From contig NC_009371.1 in the NCBI RefSeq assembly GCF_000092065.1, positions 302,174 through 366,173 on the forward strand: a stretch of 64,000 bases of DNA, written 5' to 3'. This DNA comes from Ostreococcus lucimarinus CCE9901. Taxonomy: Eukaryota; Chlorophyta; Mamiellophyceae; Mamiellales; Bathycoccaceae. Every line of letters starts with the position of its first letter. Within the stretch, counting starts at the first letter, position 1. A program made the position numbers and the translations under genes. The notes under the pieces were generated by a model. That model was not told the DNA's origin, searched no databases, and saw only the letters and a list, made by a program, of their open reading frames with translations. Below are positions 44,369 to 53,296 of the stretch, in pieces.

Positions 44369-45607
44369 ATGGCGACGACGACGACCCCGCGCGTCGCGAC
44401 GACGGGCGCGCGGGCGGCGCGAGGCCGACGCGCGAGGACGGAGGCGACGCGCGCGAACGCGACGGCGACGCGCGCGACGGGACGACGCGCGAACGGGACG
44501 GCCGCGAGGGACGCGCGAGCGAAAAGCGCGGGAAAGGACGACGGCGCGAGCGATCAGGGAGGGTCGAGCGGCGTGGAAAGGGAGACGCGCGCGCGACGGA
44601 CGCCGAGCGCGCGAGAGAGCGCGATGGAGGCGGCGGCGGCGCGCGAGGCGGAAAACGCGGGGATGAAGCCGTCGTCGAGCGGGGAGACGGCGACGCGGAC
44701 GGTGAAGGACGAGGCGCTGGAGATACCGTTTCAGAGCACGAGTCCGAGGAAACGGGTCGGGCGAACGCGGTTGTTGCGGACGCCCATGGCGGGGGGGGTG
44801 GTGAGCCGAGACACCAAGGATAGCAACTTGCCCTCGATGGCGACGGCGGCGAGAAACTTGATGGAACTCGCGGATTACGGCGATTTGAGCACGACGATGA
44901 GCGACATGCATCATCGTCGCGCTGGGTACCCGTTCGGAAGCACGGTGGACTTCGCGACGGACGCCACGGGGCATCCAATCTTTTGCCTGGCGCCGCTCGC
45001 GATTCACACGCGCAACATCGCCGCCGACGGCAAGTGCTCGTTGACGGTGAAGATGAGCGGTTGGGGCGGGTTGGCGAACGCCAGGGTGACGATATTCGGC
45101 GACGTTCAGCGCTTGCCCAACGGAGAGTATCAAACGGCGGCGAACGAAATCTTCAAGTCCAAGTATCACGCGCGCAAGGAAGCCATCGACATGGAGGATC
45201 GCTGGGGCGACTACACGTATTATCGCATGAATCGCATCGTCGACGTGTACTTCGTCGGTGGGTTCGGAACGTTGAACTGGATCAAGCTCGACGAGTACTG
45301 CTCGACGTCCCCCGACACGATCGTCACCGCCGCGCACGGTAAGAGCGTCATCGAAACCTTGGGCGAGCTCAACACGCGCTTCTCCCAGCGTCTCGCCGCG
45401 CACATGGGCAATCTCTTGGACCTCGTCGTGGACGATTTATGGATCATCTCCATCGATCGTCGCGGTATGGACGTTCGCGTGCGCACCGACGGCAGCTCGT
45501 TGATTCGCAGAATCTCTTTCGACACCGACGTCGAGTGTTTCGACGACGCCAAGCGCGCCGTCGAGTGCGCGTTGACCAACGACGACCTCTGTCGCGGCGA
45601 GTTCTGA
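44369..45607 (+). CDS. plastid FMN-binding split-barrel protein with DUF2470-like tail
   Basis: 412 residues. A transit-like, Ala/Arg/Thr-rich N-terminus of about 120 residues precedes a split-barrel domain: ATAARNLMELADYGDLSTTM, HHRRAGYPFGSTVDFATDAT, HPIFCLAPLAIHTRNIAADG, GLANARVTIFGDVQRL, YYRMNRIVDVYFVGGFGTLN. A helical DUF2470-like C-terminus follows. It resembles Arabidopsis At1g51560/At3g21140-type proteins, relatives of the glutamyl-tRNA reductase-binding and heme-oxygenase-like split-barrel proteins. A role in tetrapyrrole regulation is possible, not shown. Confidence 0.85.
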   Translation: MATTTTPRVATTGARAARGRRARTEATRANATATRATGRRANGTAARDARAKSAGKDDGASDQGGSSGVERETRARRTPSARESAMEAAAAREAENAGMKPSSSGETATRTVKDEALEIPFQSTSPRKRVGRTRLLRTPMAGGVVSRDTKDSNLPSMATAARNLMELADYGDLSTTMSDMHHRRAGYPFGSTVDFATDATGHPIFCLAPLAIHTRNIAADGKCSLTVKMSGWGGLANARVTIFGDVQRLPNGEYQTAANEIFKSKYHARKEAIDMEDRWGDYTYYRMNRIVDVYFVGGFGTLNWIKLDEYCSTSPDTIVTAAHGKSVIETLGELNTRFSQRLAAHMGNLLDLVVDDLWIISIDRRGMDVRVRTDGSSLIRRISFDTDVECFDDAKRAVECALTNDDLCRGEF

Positions 45608-45856
45608 TCCGCCCGCCCGCTCGCGCTTTCGACGCGTTGTAACCGATATCTTTCGTAATCTTTCGAGATTCGCGCGATCGATTTCGGATTTTCGCGCGCC
45701 GCCTCGTCGTCCTCTCCCGCGCGCGCGCCTCGCGTTCGTCCGACGATGACGTCACCGCCCCGCCCGACGATCCAACCGCCGACGTCACGCCGCGCCGCAC
45801 TCGCGCGCGCGAACGAACGCCGACGCGACGAACGACGTGAGCGAACGACGCGAGCG

Positions 45857-47011
45857 ATGGAAGAGTTCACGTCCGCGTTAATCTACGCCCCCGCCAAGGC
45901 GTTCGGCGACGGCGACGCCGCGCGCGACGTGCGCGCGCGCGTGCGATGCGCGCGCGCGATGCACGCGACGTCATCGTCCGCGGTGACGATCGCGGACGGC
46001 GTCGCGAACGGCGCGGCGATGAGCGCCGGAACGACGCCGCGGACGAAGGCGAAAGTGAACGCGCGCGACGCGCGACGCGTCGTGCGATGCGCGGCGGTCG
46101 GGGACTGGATCGTCGCGGCGAGCGGGACGGACGCGCGCGCCGTCGGGACGACGCTGGCGGAGGCGCGCGCGAGCGCGGAGGGCGGCGCGGCGCGCGTGGA
46201 GGCGATTCGAGACGCGCTTCGACGGGTGACGACGAAGGAAACGACGACGCCGTTTGCGGTGATCGCGTTCGACGGCGCGACGAAGCGCGGATTCGCGGTG
46301 AGACACAAGGACGGGCTTCGGACGAGGTACGGGCACGACGAGCGAGGCGCGCTCGTGCTCGCGCTCGGGGACGACTTTGAGAACGGCGATGCGTTGGAAG
46401 AGCTGTGCGCGGGGAGATTCATCTTCGGACACGGCTACGTCAAGCCGATGGAGTACGGGGCGTTCTGGAAGAGCGCCAAGAGCACTCGCGCGGGGTCGCC
46501 CGCCAAGGCGGCGCACGGCGAGGCGAGATCCGTCCCGCGCTCGCCTCTGGGCGTCGTCAAGACGAACGCGCCGCGCGCGGAAGCGAGCGCGCGCGCCTCT
46601 TCGCCGAACGCGTACGTGCCGCCGGCGCGTCGCGCGGCTTTGGCTGAAGAAAAGAGACGAGAGGAGGAAGCGCGCAGAAAGAGCGAAGCCGTCGATCGGG
46701 CGCTCGCGGAAACCCTGCAAAACCAAGAGCGCGTGGCGTCGGCGCTCGGCGGTGCGCTCGCGAGCGCGCTCATGAAGGCGGTGTCTCGCGCGAGCTTCTC
46801 CAAGGACGAGAGCATGAACGAAGTCTCTCGATTCCACGCCGCTCGATTGAGCCGCCAAAACATCGAGGCGGCGTCGAGCTTCTACGCTCCCGCCGCGCCG
46901 GCGTCGACCGCGCCGCGAGTCGCCTCGCGAGCGTCCATCGACTCCTGCGCTCGTCTCTCCATCGAAAGCCATCGCGAATCGATGGAATTCCTCCGTCGCG
47001 CCGCGTGCTGA
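45857..47011 (+). CDS. hypothetical protein with possible Ntn-amidotransferase-like core
   Basis: 384 residues from MEEFTSALIYAPAKAF; an upstream ATG at 45746 adds 37 basic residues. Residues about 60-205 (VVRCAAVGDWIVAASGTDAR, PFAVIAFDGATKRGFAVRHK, ALVLALGDDFENGDALEELC, GRFIFGHGYVKPMEYGAFWK) have the strand order of class II glutamine-amidotransferase-like proteins such as plant TSJT1, but no N-terminal catalytic Cys is evident, so this is tentative. The C-terminal half has a PPARR motif, a Glu/Lys-rich helix and Ser-rich segments (SIDSCARLSIESHRESMEFL) suited to phosphorylation. Confidence 0.65.
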   Translation: MEEFTSALIYAPAKAFGDGDAARDVRARVRCARAMHATSSSAVTIADGVANGAAMSAGTTPRTKAKVNARDARRVVRCAAVGDWIVAASGTDARAVGTTLAEARASAEGGAARVEAIRDALRRVTTKETTTPFAVIAFDGATKRGFAVRHKDGLRTRYGHDERGALVLALGDDFENGDALEELCAGRFIFGHGYVKPMEYGAFWKSAKSTRAGSPAKAAHGEARSVPRSPLGVVKTNAPRAEASARASSPNAYVPPARRAALAEEKRREEEARRKSEAVDRALAETLQNQERVASALGGALASALMKAVSRASFSKDESMNEVSRFHAARLSRQNIEAASSFYAPAAPASTAPRVASRASIDSCARLSIESHRESMEFLRRAAC

Positions 47012-47089
47012 GACGCGTCGCCGCTACGATTTAAACGCCGCCGCCGCTTTGTAACAACACGATTCTGCATTTACTATTACTACGCTCTA

Positions 47090-48598
47090 CTACTGCCCCA
47101 AGTGCACGCGCGTCGGGGCGACGTCGCCCTCGATTCGAAACGTCGTGTACTGCCGGAGTTGACGCAAGAAGTCCTCGCTCGCCTCGGGCGACGGCGAAGG
47201 CACGCGCGCGCGATCGCGAGCTCTCACCTCGCCGATGTAAAACTCTTTCAGGTACAAGAACGACTCGCGGCTGGAGTGATACATCTCGAAATGTCGCGCG
47301 GCGTCCATGTCGAGCGATTGTTTTGGGATGATGGTGTCCCCACCCGGGTGCTCGTTCAACCATCGCTTGACGTCCAAGACCATTCCGTCGATGACGAGCC
47401 AGACGCCTCCCGCGGCGTTGTGCGCGACGACTTCGTCCCAATCGTACTCGCGTATCCTCGAACCGTACGCCCCGAGCTTTTCGGCGCAGTATTCTTCGAG
47501 CGAACGGCATTCTAAAACCTCGGCCGCGCGCGCGAGCGCTTCGGTGACGCGAATGTCGAACGCGGGCGGAGGTTGCCCGGTGGCCGCTCGCTCGAGGAAA
47601 ATCAACGCTCGATCGAAGACGTCGGTGTCGATGTCGACATCCGCGCTCACGAATTCATCGGCGTCGTCCTCGCCGAGCTCTCCCGCGCGTCGAACCGCGG
47701 ACGTCAACGCTATGCACTGCCGAAGCAGACGCCTATTCACCGGAAACGTCTCGCCGTCTTTGGTGCGCACCTCGATCACTTCGCGCCGAGCCAATCGCAC
47801 CGAGCGCGCTTTGCCTTCATTATTCGCGATTCTCAACGAATTTTCGTCGCTCGAGCGCACGTAGAACGTCGTCTCAGCGTTTACGCGCGCGCGAAAGCAG
47901 TGATAGCCCAACGTCGCCGCTTCCTCTTCGCACGTCTTTGAGTTGACGTCGGCGACGCGCGCTCGATACGTCGACCCGTCGATGTCGAGCACGAACACCT
48001 CGGACGTCGTCAACACGCGACCGAGCTCTCCGAAGTGCGCCCTCATCGCGCGTCTCGCGACCTCGCTCTCGATTTCTCGCTCGTCGTCGTCGTCGTCGTC
48101 GTCGTCTCGAACGCGCGAGAGCTCCATCGCGACGTCCACCGCGTCGTCCACCTCGCTCGCCTCCACCGCCTCGAATTCCGCGTCGTTATCCAGCGCCAGT
48201 CGCATGTTGTGCCGCATCGCTCGTGTCATCGCCACGCATCCCACCGGGACGTCTCGCGACGGTTCGAATCGCACCGTCGACCCGCCCAACGCGGCGCCTC
48301 GTCTCGCGAACCGCCGAAGCGCGTCGTCTCGCGTCGCCGTCTCGCGCAGCCCTTCGTGCACGCGCGCCGCGCTCGACGTCGACGTCGCGTCGTCCGCGTC
48401 GTCATCGCTCGCGATCACTCGCAATCGCGCGCCTCGTCGCGCGTCGTCCGCGCGCGCGCCGGTCGCGTCGTCGTACCGCACGCGGTCGCCGAAACTCACG
48501 AATCGATCGCTCGCGGTCGGTTTTTCGTCATCCAGGGCGCGTCGGGAGACGCCCGCGGTCAGCGTGTTCGGCCCGCGCGGGAGTTTGAAGTTTACCAT
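47090..48598 (-). CDS. Skp1/BTB-like domain fused to cytochrome b5 domain
   Basis: 502 residues. The first 240 are acidic and not assigned, with a run of eight Asp. Residues about 285-385 resemble Skp1/BTB (VIEVRTKDGETFPVNRRLLR, FVSADVDIDTDVFDRALIFL, EALARAAEVLECRSLEEYCA). Residues about 395-465 form a cytochrome b5 domain (AAGGVWLVIDGMVLDVKRWL, HPGGD, ARHFEMYHSSRESFLYLKEF). Both heme-ligand histidines are present, in HPGG and YHSS. A heme-binding subunit of a ubiquitin-ligase or BTB assembly is a reasonable guess; I know of no characterised protein with this order. Confidence 0.8.
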   Translation of the reverse strand: MVNFKLPRGPNTLTAGVSRRALDDEKPTASDRFVSFGDRVRYDDATGARADDARRGARLRVIASDDDADDATSTSSAARVHEGLRETATRDDALRRFARRGAALGGSTVRFEPSRDVPVGCVAMTRAMRHNMRLALDNDAEFEAVEASEVDDAVDVAMELSRVRDDDDDDDDEREIESEVARRAMRAHFGELGRVLTTSEVFVLDIDGSTYRARVADVNSKTCEEEAATLGYHCFRARVNAETTFYVRSSDENSLRIANNEGKARSVRLARREVIEVRTKDGETFPVNRRLLRQCIALTSAVRRAGELGEDDADEFVSADVDIDTDVFDRALIFLERAATGQPPPAFDIRVTEALARAAEVLECRSLEEYCAEKLGAYGSRIREYDWDEVVAHNAAGGVWLVIDGMVLDVKRWLNEHPGGDTIIPKQSLDMDAARHFEMYHSSRESFLYLKEFYIGEVRARDRARVPSPSPEASEDFLRQLRQYTTFRIEGDVAPTRVHLGQ

Positions 48599-48700
48599 CG
48601 CCGGAAACCGACGACGGCGACGAGACGACGCGATGCGGAGTGACGATTACAATCGCGTCGCGGCGAGCGCTCGCGGCGCGTCAACCGACGCCGAGGCGCG

Positions 48701-49279
48701 TCACGGAATCAATCCGCGTCGATCGTGCAGACCGACCATCGCGGCGCACGATTTCGCGTAAACGTCGTCGAACGACGCCGCGATGTCCGCGTTCAAGGTC
48801 TCGGCGCGTCTGACGCGCCTCGACGGCGCGGCGCCGCCGCCGCCCGCGCGTCGAGCGCGGCGGCGCGCGGCGTCCAGATACCCGACGGACACGCGCGCGT
48901 GCGCCGCCTCCGCGCTCGCGGGATCGGCGTGCGCGCGCCGGAAAAACGTCGTCGCCATCGCGCACCTGGCCGTGAACTCGCGAACCTCCCTTTCGTCGTC
49001 GCCTTCGCCTCGGCCGTCGCCTCGGTCGTCCCGCTCGACCGCGCTCGACCGCGCGAGCTCGACGACGCGATCGAGCAGCACCGCGCGCGCGCGCGCGGTG
49101 ATGGGCGCGATCGACGACGCCGCGTCCGCCGTCGCCGTCGTCGTCGTCGTCGCCGTCTCGTCCGCCGTCTCGTCCGCCGTCGCCGGTCGTCCCATCACCG
49201 CGCGCAGGACGGCGCGATACGACGCGCGCGCGAGCGCGACGGACGCGCGCGACGCCCTCGGCGCGCGCGCGAGCGGCAT
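48701..49279 (-). CDS. small Ala/Arg-rich protein, possibly LYR-like
   Basis: 192 residues. The start (VALARASYRAVLRAVMG) resembles the LYR motif helix of mitochondrial assembly factors, with Ser in place of Leu. A Thr/Ala-rich insertion follows, then helices VREFTARCAMATTFFRRAHA and AAHARVSVGYLDAARRR. The plan (short helix, insert, two helices) is compatible with a LYRM protein, but the match is weak and composition bias is strong. It sits between the Skp1/cyt b5 gene (same strand) and the divergent EF-hand gene. Confidence 0.5.
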   Translation of the reverse strand: MPLARAPRASRASVALARASYRAVLRAVMGRPATADETADETATTTTTATADAASSIAPITARARAVLLDRVVELARSSAVERDDRGDGRGEGDDEREVREFTARCAMATTFFRRAHADPASAEAAHARVSVGYLDAARRRARRAGGGGAAPSRRVRRAETLNADIAASFDDVYAKSCAAMVGLHDRRGLIP

Positions 49280-49397
49280 CGACGCGTCGGCGTCGATCTA
49301 CGACGGCATCGAGCCCGCGATCCGCGATCGATCGTCGACGACGCGCGCGCGTGTGCGGCGAATCGGCGCGGCGCGGCGTCACTCGACGTCGCGCGCG

Positions 49398-50183
49398 ATG
49401 GCGCGCGACGACGACGACGACGGCGACGTCGACGCGACGCGCGCGAACGCGCCGAACGTCGACGCCGACGCGCGCGCCGGCGACGGGGCGACGGAGGCGG
49501 ACGCGGCGCGCGAGCGCGAGGAAAGACGGCGCGCGTCGACGAGACGTTGGTTGGATTTCGTGCACTCGAAGGCGTTCAGAGATGAAGTGAGCGACGTGTT
49601 CGCGCGCGCGAGTGCGGTGCACAGAGACGACGGCGTGATGGATTGCACGGAATTGCAGTTCGCGATCGATTTGCTGCACGAACGATTGCGCGAGAAAGGG
49701 GCGAACGGGCACGCGATGCCGAGGGGACCGCGAGCGGGACGGCGCGAGGCGCGCGAGCTCTTGCGCGACTTTGATTTGGACAGAGACGGCGCGCTGGACG
49801 AGCGAGAGTTTCACTTGTTGTGTCAAAGGTATTTCAGTAGATTAGAGTGGCCGATGTGGCGCGTGTTCACGCGAGGGGCGACGATCGGGTTGGCGCTGTA
49901 CGCCGCGCACGAGCTGTGGATTTCGCCGTTGGCCCAAAACGTGTACTGGAATCACTTTTACCCGAAAATCGTGCAAAGGCTCAAGAAGAGGTATCAGAAG
50001 CGGTACGCGGGGCGCGTGAACACGTTTTTGAAGAAATTCCGCCGACCGCCCAAGAAGGAAGAGCTGCTGGAGCTCGAGCGAATCGCGCAGGAGGAGTTGA
50101 AGAAGAAACGGATTCGAAGAATCAAAGCCGCCGCGAGCGCCAGCGTCATCGGCGGAACGACCTCGGCGTTGGGGATACTTTAG
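49398..50183 (+). CDS. EF-hand protein with a membrane segment
   Basis: 261 residues from the ATG opening MARDDDDDGDVDATRANAPN. One canonical EF-hand loop is visible (DFDLDRDGALDEREF, residues about 128-140), preceded by a degenerate partner (HRDDGVMDCTELQFAIDLL). A hydrophobic segment (FTRGATIGLALYAAHELWIS) and a strongly basic, Lys-rich region (KRLKKRYQKRYAGRVNTFLK) follow. The C-terminus ends SVIGGTTSALGIL. It suggests a calcium-responsive membrane protein of mitochondrion or plastid; the family is not recognised. Confidence 0.72.
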   Translation: MARDDDDDGDVDATRANAPNVDADARAGDGATEADAAREREERRRASTRRWLDFVHSKAFRDEVSDVFARASAVHRDDGVMDCTELQFAIDLLHERLREKGANGHAMPRGPRAGRREARELLRDFDLDRDGALDEREFHLLCQRYFSRLEWPMWRVFTRGATIGLALYAAHELWISPLAQNVYWNHFYPKIVQRLKKRYQKRYAGRVNTFLKKFRRPPKKEELLELERIAQEELKKKRIRRIKAAASASVIGGTTSALGIL

Positions 50184-50341
50184 CGCTCGACGTGTCGACG
50201 CTTTTAGGAGCGACGCGTTTTATTTCATGTATTGAAGATATTTCATGTATTGCAGTGAAGGGTGATGAAAGACTGGTCGCGCCCGCCGAAGCGAGACGCG
50301 ACTTCTGGTTTTGAGCGTCGCGCGCGCGAAGCAATCCTATG

Positions 50342-52915
50342 TTAAACGTTGTGCACCACGTACGAGCTCTTGAACGCGGTGGTACCGCTCTTCCGAGACT
50401 TGTGCAACGCGATGGAGCCAACGATGACGCCAGCGAGGGCGACGATGAAGCTAATCGCCGCGAGCGCCTCCGCGGCGCGAATTTCCTTTGTGGACACGCC
50501 TCCCGAGCTGAGACCGTGCACGTGCGCCACCAAATCGGCGTAGCTCGTGCTGGAGAATTCCGTCTTGATGTCGCAGTGGACGTGATACGCTTTGTGGTAT
50601 TGGCCGAGTTCGGAGTCGGTGAAACCAAACACGCCCTTCAAGTTGGCGATGGCGGTGCAATAGTTGTCGTAGGCCCACGTACCGCGCGCGGGCGCGGTGC
50701 GCACGTCGAATAGCGCGTCGAAGAATTGGTACGCATCCGAGAACGTCGACGTACCCTTGGCCTTGACGTCGCCCGCGATGACGCGGTACAACGCCTGGCC
50801 CTCGGCTTGGTCGTCCCCGTACGCCGCGACGGCGCCGCTCTTGAGCGCCGTGTCAATCTTGAACGCGTACTTGATGACGCACTGAGAGTACACGATGCGC
50901 AGTTGCCTTTCGATGCCCTCGTAAATGTTGTGGAGGTCGGTGCAGTCCTTCTGTTCTTGCCCCGAGCGCAACAGCTTCAGGATGGTCTCGTACGGCTTCG
51001 CCGTGTGCGCCGTGCCCATGGTGCCGAACTCGACGCCGCGCTTTTGCGCGCGACCCATGACGGAGTGGTAGCCGTCGCCGATGAGCAGCGCCGCGGCGAC
51101 GTCCCACGCAGCCTCTTGATCCGCAGACTTTTGATTGTTCACGCACACCGTGGAGCTTTGAGCATAACTCAAGTGATTGAGCGCGGCGTGGAAGCCGACG
51201 GCGTCCAACATCGTCTTTTCAATCATTTCTTTGGCCGCTTCGTGATAATTTTTACCGCTCTTCGCGAGCGTCACGGCCTCGGCGATGTAACCTGAAAGCG
51301 GCGTACCCGTAGCCGCATGTTTGCCCGACGACCCCACGGCAACCTTGGTGAATTCGTACTGCGTCATACGCGGGTTCCATTCGTTCGACGTGTACGGCGC
51401 GGTTTCGGTCCACGCCTTGTACGCTTCCACGAAATCAGACGACATGTCATCCCAAGAGGCGCTGACGTCTTCGTTGCGAATGAACGTGTCCATCTCGGCG
51501 ACGATGTGCGCCACGTTCTTGCTCAAGCCCAACGCCTTTGCGTACTGCGTCTTCGCGCTCACGGTGGCTTGCGCGGTGCTGCTGTGCGTGAGTTCTGACG
51601 TGAAGTACGAGCCGGCGAGAGACTTGAGCTCTCTGGCCGGATCCTCGTTCGTTTCCAACGCGCAGTTCACGTAAGCGGCGTCGGAGTACGTGCCGAGCGA
51701 CGCCTCCTTGACGCCGTGAGAAGACATCGTGTTGATGAAGTCGACGACGTGCGTCCTGGCGGTGCAATAATTGCCGTAATCCCAGGTGCCTCTCTGCTTT
51801 GAGATTTCGATGTCAAAGAAGGTATTGAAGAACCCAACGGCACCACTGCAAGCGGTCGCGCACTTACGAAGCATGTCACCGGCGATGACGCGGTACATCG
51901 CCTGACCTTCCGCGACGATGTCGTCGTAGGCGTTGACGGATGCCCCGGACGCGAGCTTCTTGTCAATCTTGTATGCATACTTCAAGATGGATTGCGCGTA
52001 CACCACCCGCATCTGCGCTTCGATGTCTTCGTAGATGTTGTGCAAATCAGCGCACATGTCGTTCGTGCCCTCGATTTCTTGACCGTCTCGTAAGAGTTTG
52101 ACGATGGTTTCGTACGGCTTGGAGATGCCCGCCGCGCCCATGGTGCCGAACTCGAGCCCACGCTTTTGCGCGCGCCCCAAGACGGAGTGATATCCATCAC
52201 CGATGAGTAACGCGGCGGCGACGTCCCAATGCGCCTTCATAGCGTCGGTTTGAGAGCTACCCGTGCACAAGCTGCCGGCACCCACGTCTTCTTGCGCCGC
52301 CGCCAACGCCAACAGCGAGCCTTGATAGCCGACGGCGTCCCAGACGGTCTTTTCGATGATTTCGCGCATCGCCTCGAGCCTGGTTCCGGCCGTATCCGCT
52401 TTCGCGATAACCACCGCCTCGGCGATGTACGCCTCCAACGGATTAGCGACAGCAGTCACGCCATTGATGCCGCGCAAGACCTTCGGAGTGGAAATCCAAG
52501 TCCACTCGTTGGACGTCGTTGCATAGTTGGCGACGGCGTCCTCGACCCAAGTCTTCGACATCGAGTCGTAATTCGTATCCATTTTGTCCCAATTATCAGA
52601 GCTGTTCGTGAACGTGCGAAGCTCGGCGATGATGTGCGCGACGCTGTTCCCGTAGTCGAGCGCGTTTTCAATACTCGTGTGCGCGTTGCCGCCGTTCACT
52701 GATTCCGTCGTCGTACTCAACGTATTGAGCTTGTAGCTCCCCGCCAGCGTCGAGATGTGCGTCAGTGCGTTCGCACCGACGCCGCACGCGCTCATCACCC
52801 CCATCGCCGCGATCGTCGCCCGCTTCGTCGCGCGTCGCCCTCGCGCGCATCGCCCCCGCCTCGCGTCCCCGTCGTCGTTCTTCTTCCCCGTCGCGTCTCC
52901 CGCGCGTCGCGCCAT
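50342..52915 (-). CDS. FEA1-like iron-assimilation protein with two tandem domains
   Basis: 857 residues. A basic N-terminus and a weak signal (ATIAAMGVMSACGVGANALT) precede two homologous domains (residues about 55-430 and 435-795). Each carries WDVAAALLIGDGYHSV, then GRAQKRG-EFGTMG, then KPYETI-KLLR-GQE, DLHNIYE and AEGQA-YRVIAGD. One C-terminal transmembrane helix (AEALAAISFIVALAGVIVGS) and a short tail end it. The (W/F)D...A...G and KR...FGT pattern is that of the algal FEA1 iron-deficiency-induced family; an O. tauri Fea1-type protein is linked to iron uptake. A cell-surface iron-binding role is inferred. Confidence 0.75.
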   Translation of the reverse strand: MARRAGDATGKKNDDGDARRGRCARGRRATKRATIAAMGVMSACGVGANALTHISTLAGSYKLNTLSTTTESVNGGNAHTSIENALDYGNSVAHIIAELRTFTNSSDNWDKMDTNYDSMSKTWVEDAVANYATTSNEWTWISTPKVLRGINGVTAVANPLEAYIAEAVVIAKADTAGTRLEAMREIIEKTVWDAVGYQGSLLALAAAQEDVGAGSLCTGSSQTDAMKAHWDVAAALLIGDGYHSVLGRAQKRGLEFGTMGAAGISKPYETIVKLLRDGQEIEGTNDMCADLHNIYEDIEAQMRVVYAQSILKYAYKIDKKLASGASVNAYDDIVAEGQAMYRVIAGDMLRKCATACSGAVGFFNTFFDIEISKQRGTWDYGNYCTARTHVVDFINTMSSHGVKEASLGTYSDAAYVNCALETNEDPARELKSLAGSYFTSELTHSSTAQATVSAKTQYAKALGLSKNVAHIVAEMDTFIRNEDVSASWDDMSSDFVEAYKAWTETAPYTSNEWNPRMTQYEFTKVAVGSSGKHAATGTPLSGYIAEAVTLAKSGKNYHEAAKEMIEKTMLDAVGFHAALNHLSYAQSSTVCVNNQKSADQEAAWDVAAALLIGDGYHSVMGRAQKRGVEFGTMGTAHTAKPYETILKLLRSGQEQKDCTDLHNIYEGIERQLRIVYSQCVIKYAFKIDTALKSGAVAAYGDDQAEGQALYRVIAGDVKAKGTSTFSDAYQFFDALFDVRTAPARGTWAYDNYCTAIANLKGVFGFTDSELGQYHKAYHVHCDIKTEFSSTSYADLVAHVHGLSSGGVSTKEIRAAEALAAISFIVALAGVIVGSIALHKSRKSGTTAFKSSYVVHNV

Positions 52916-53032
52916 CGTTCTCTCGTTTCGCGCGCGCGTTCGCGTCGCGTCGCTCGCCGTTCGTTCGCTCGCGCGCTCGTCCGTCGCGGTGTGTCGCCGC
53001 GCCGCCGCGCCGTCGCCGTCGCCGCGATATCG

Positions 53033-53070
53033 GGTTTATCGCGAGATGGCGCGCCATCTCGCGATAAACC
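53033..53070. promoter_or_regulatory. perfect 38-bp palindrome in the FEA1/ABA4-like promoter
   Basis: The half-site GGTTTATCGCGAGATGGCG is followed exactly by its reverse complement, with no spacer. It lies 118 bp upstream of the FEA1-like start and 227 bp upstream of the ABA4-like start. It could bind a dimeric regulator or extrude as a cruciform. Two copies of the CCGAATGTCCGA-type motif lie beside it (53076-53087 and 53189-53202). The remaining promoter sequence 52916-53296 shows nothing else. Confidence 0.75.
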
Positions 53071-53296
53071 AATCATTCGGACATTCGTCATTGGGTTCAC
53101 GCGCGTCACAATGCGTCCCGTCGATCTCGCGTTTCGATTGGTTCGCGCGAGATCGAGCTCGTCGCTTTCGTTCGACGTCGGACGACATCGGACATTCGGA
53201 CACGCGATCCTGACGCGCGATTCTGACACACGGATCGCATCGCGCGCGTCGCGTCGCGTCGAGGCGCGTTCGTCGAGGCGCGAGTGCGCGGCGTCG

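Noticed and set aside
44162-45403. 413-codon leftward open frame opposite the FMN split-barrel gene
   Set aside because: It is antisense to a well-supported conserved domain and is Arg/His-rich throughout, typical of a shadow frame.
50222-50254. Two copies of ATTTCATGTATTG and an AGATATTT string as an evening-element site
   Set aside because: They lie between two convergent 3' ends, not in a promoter, and the evening-element match is incomplete.
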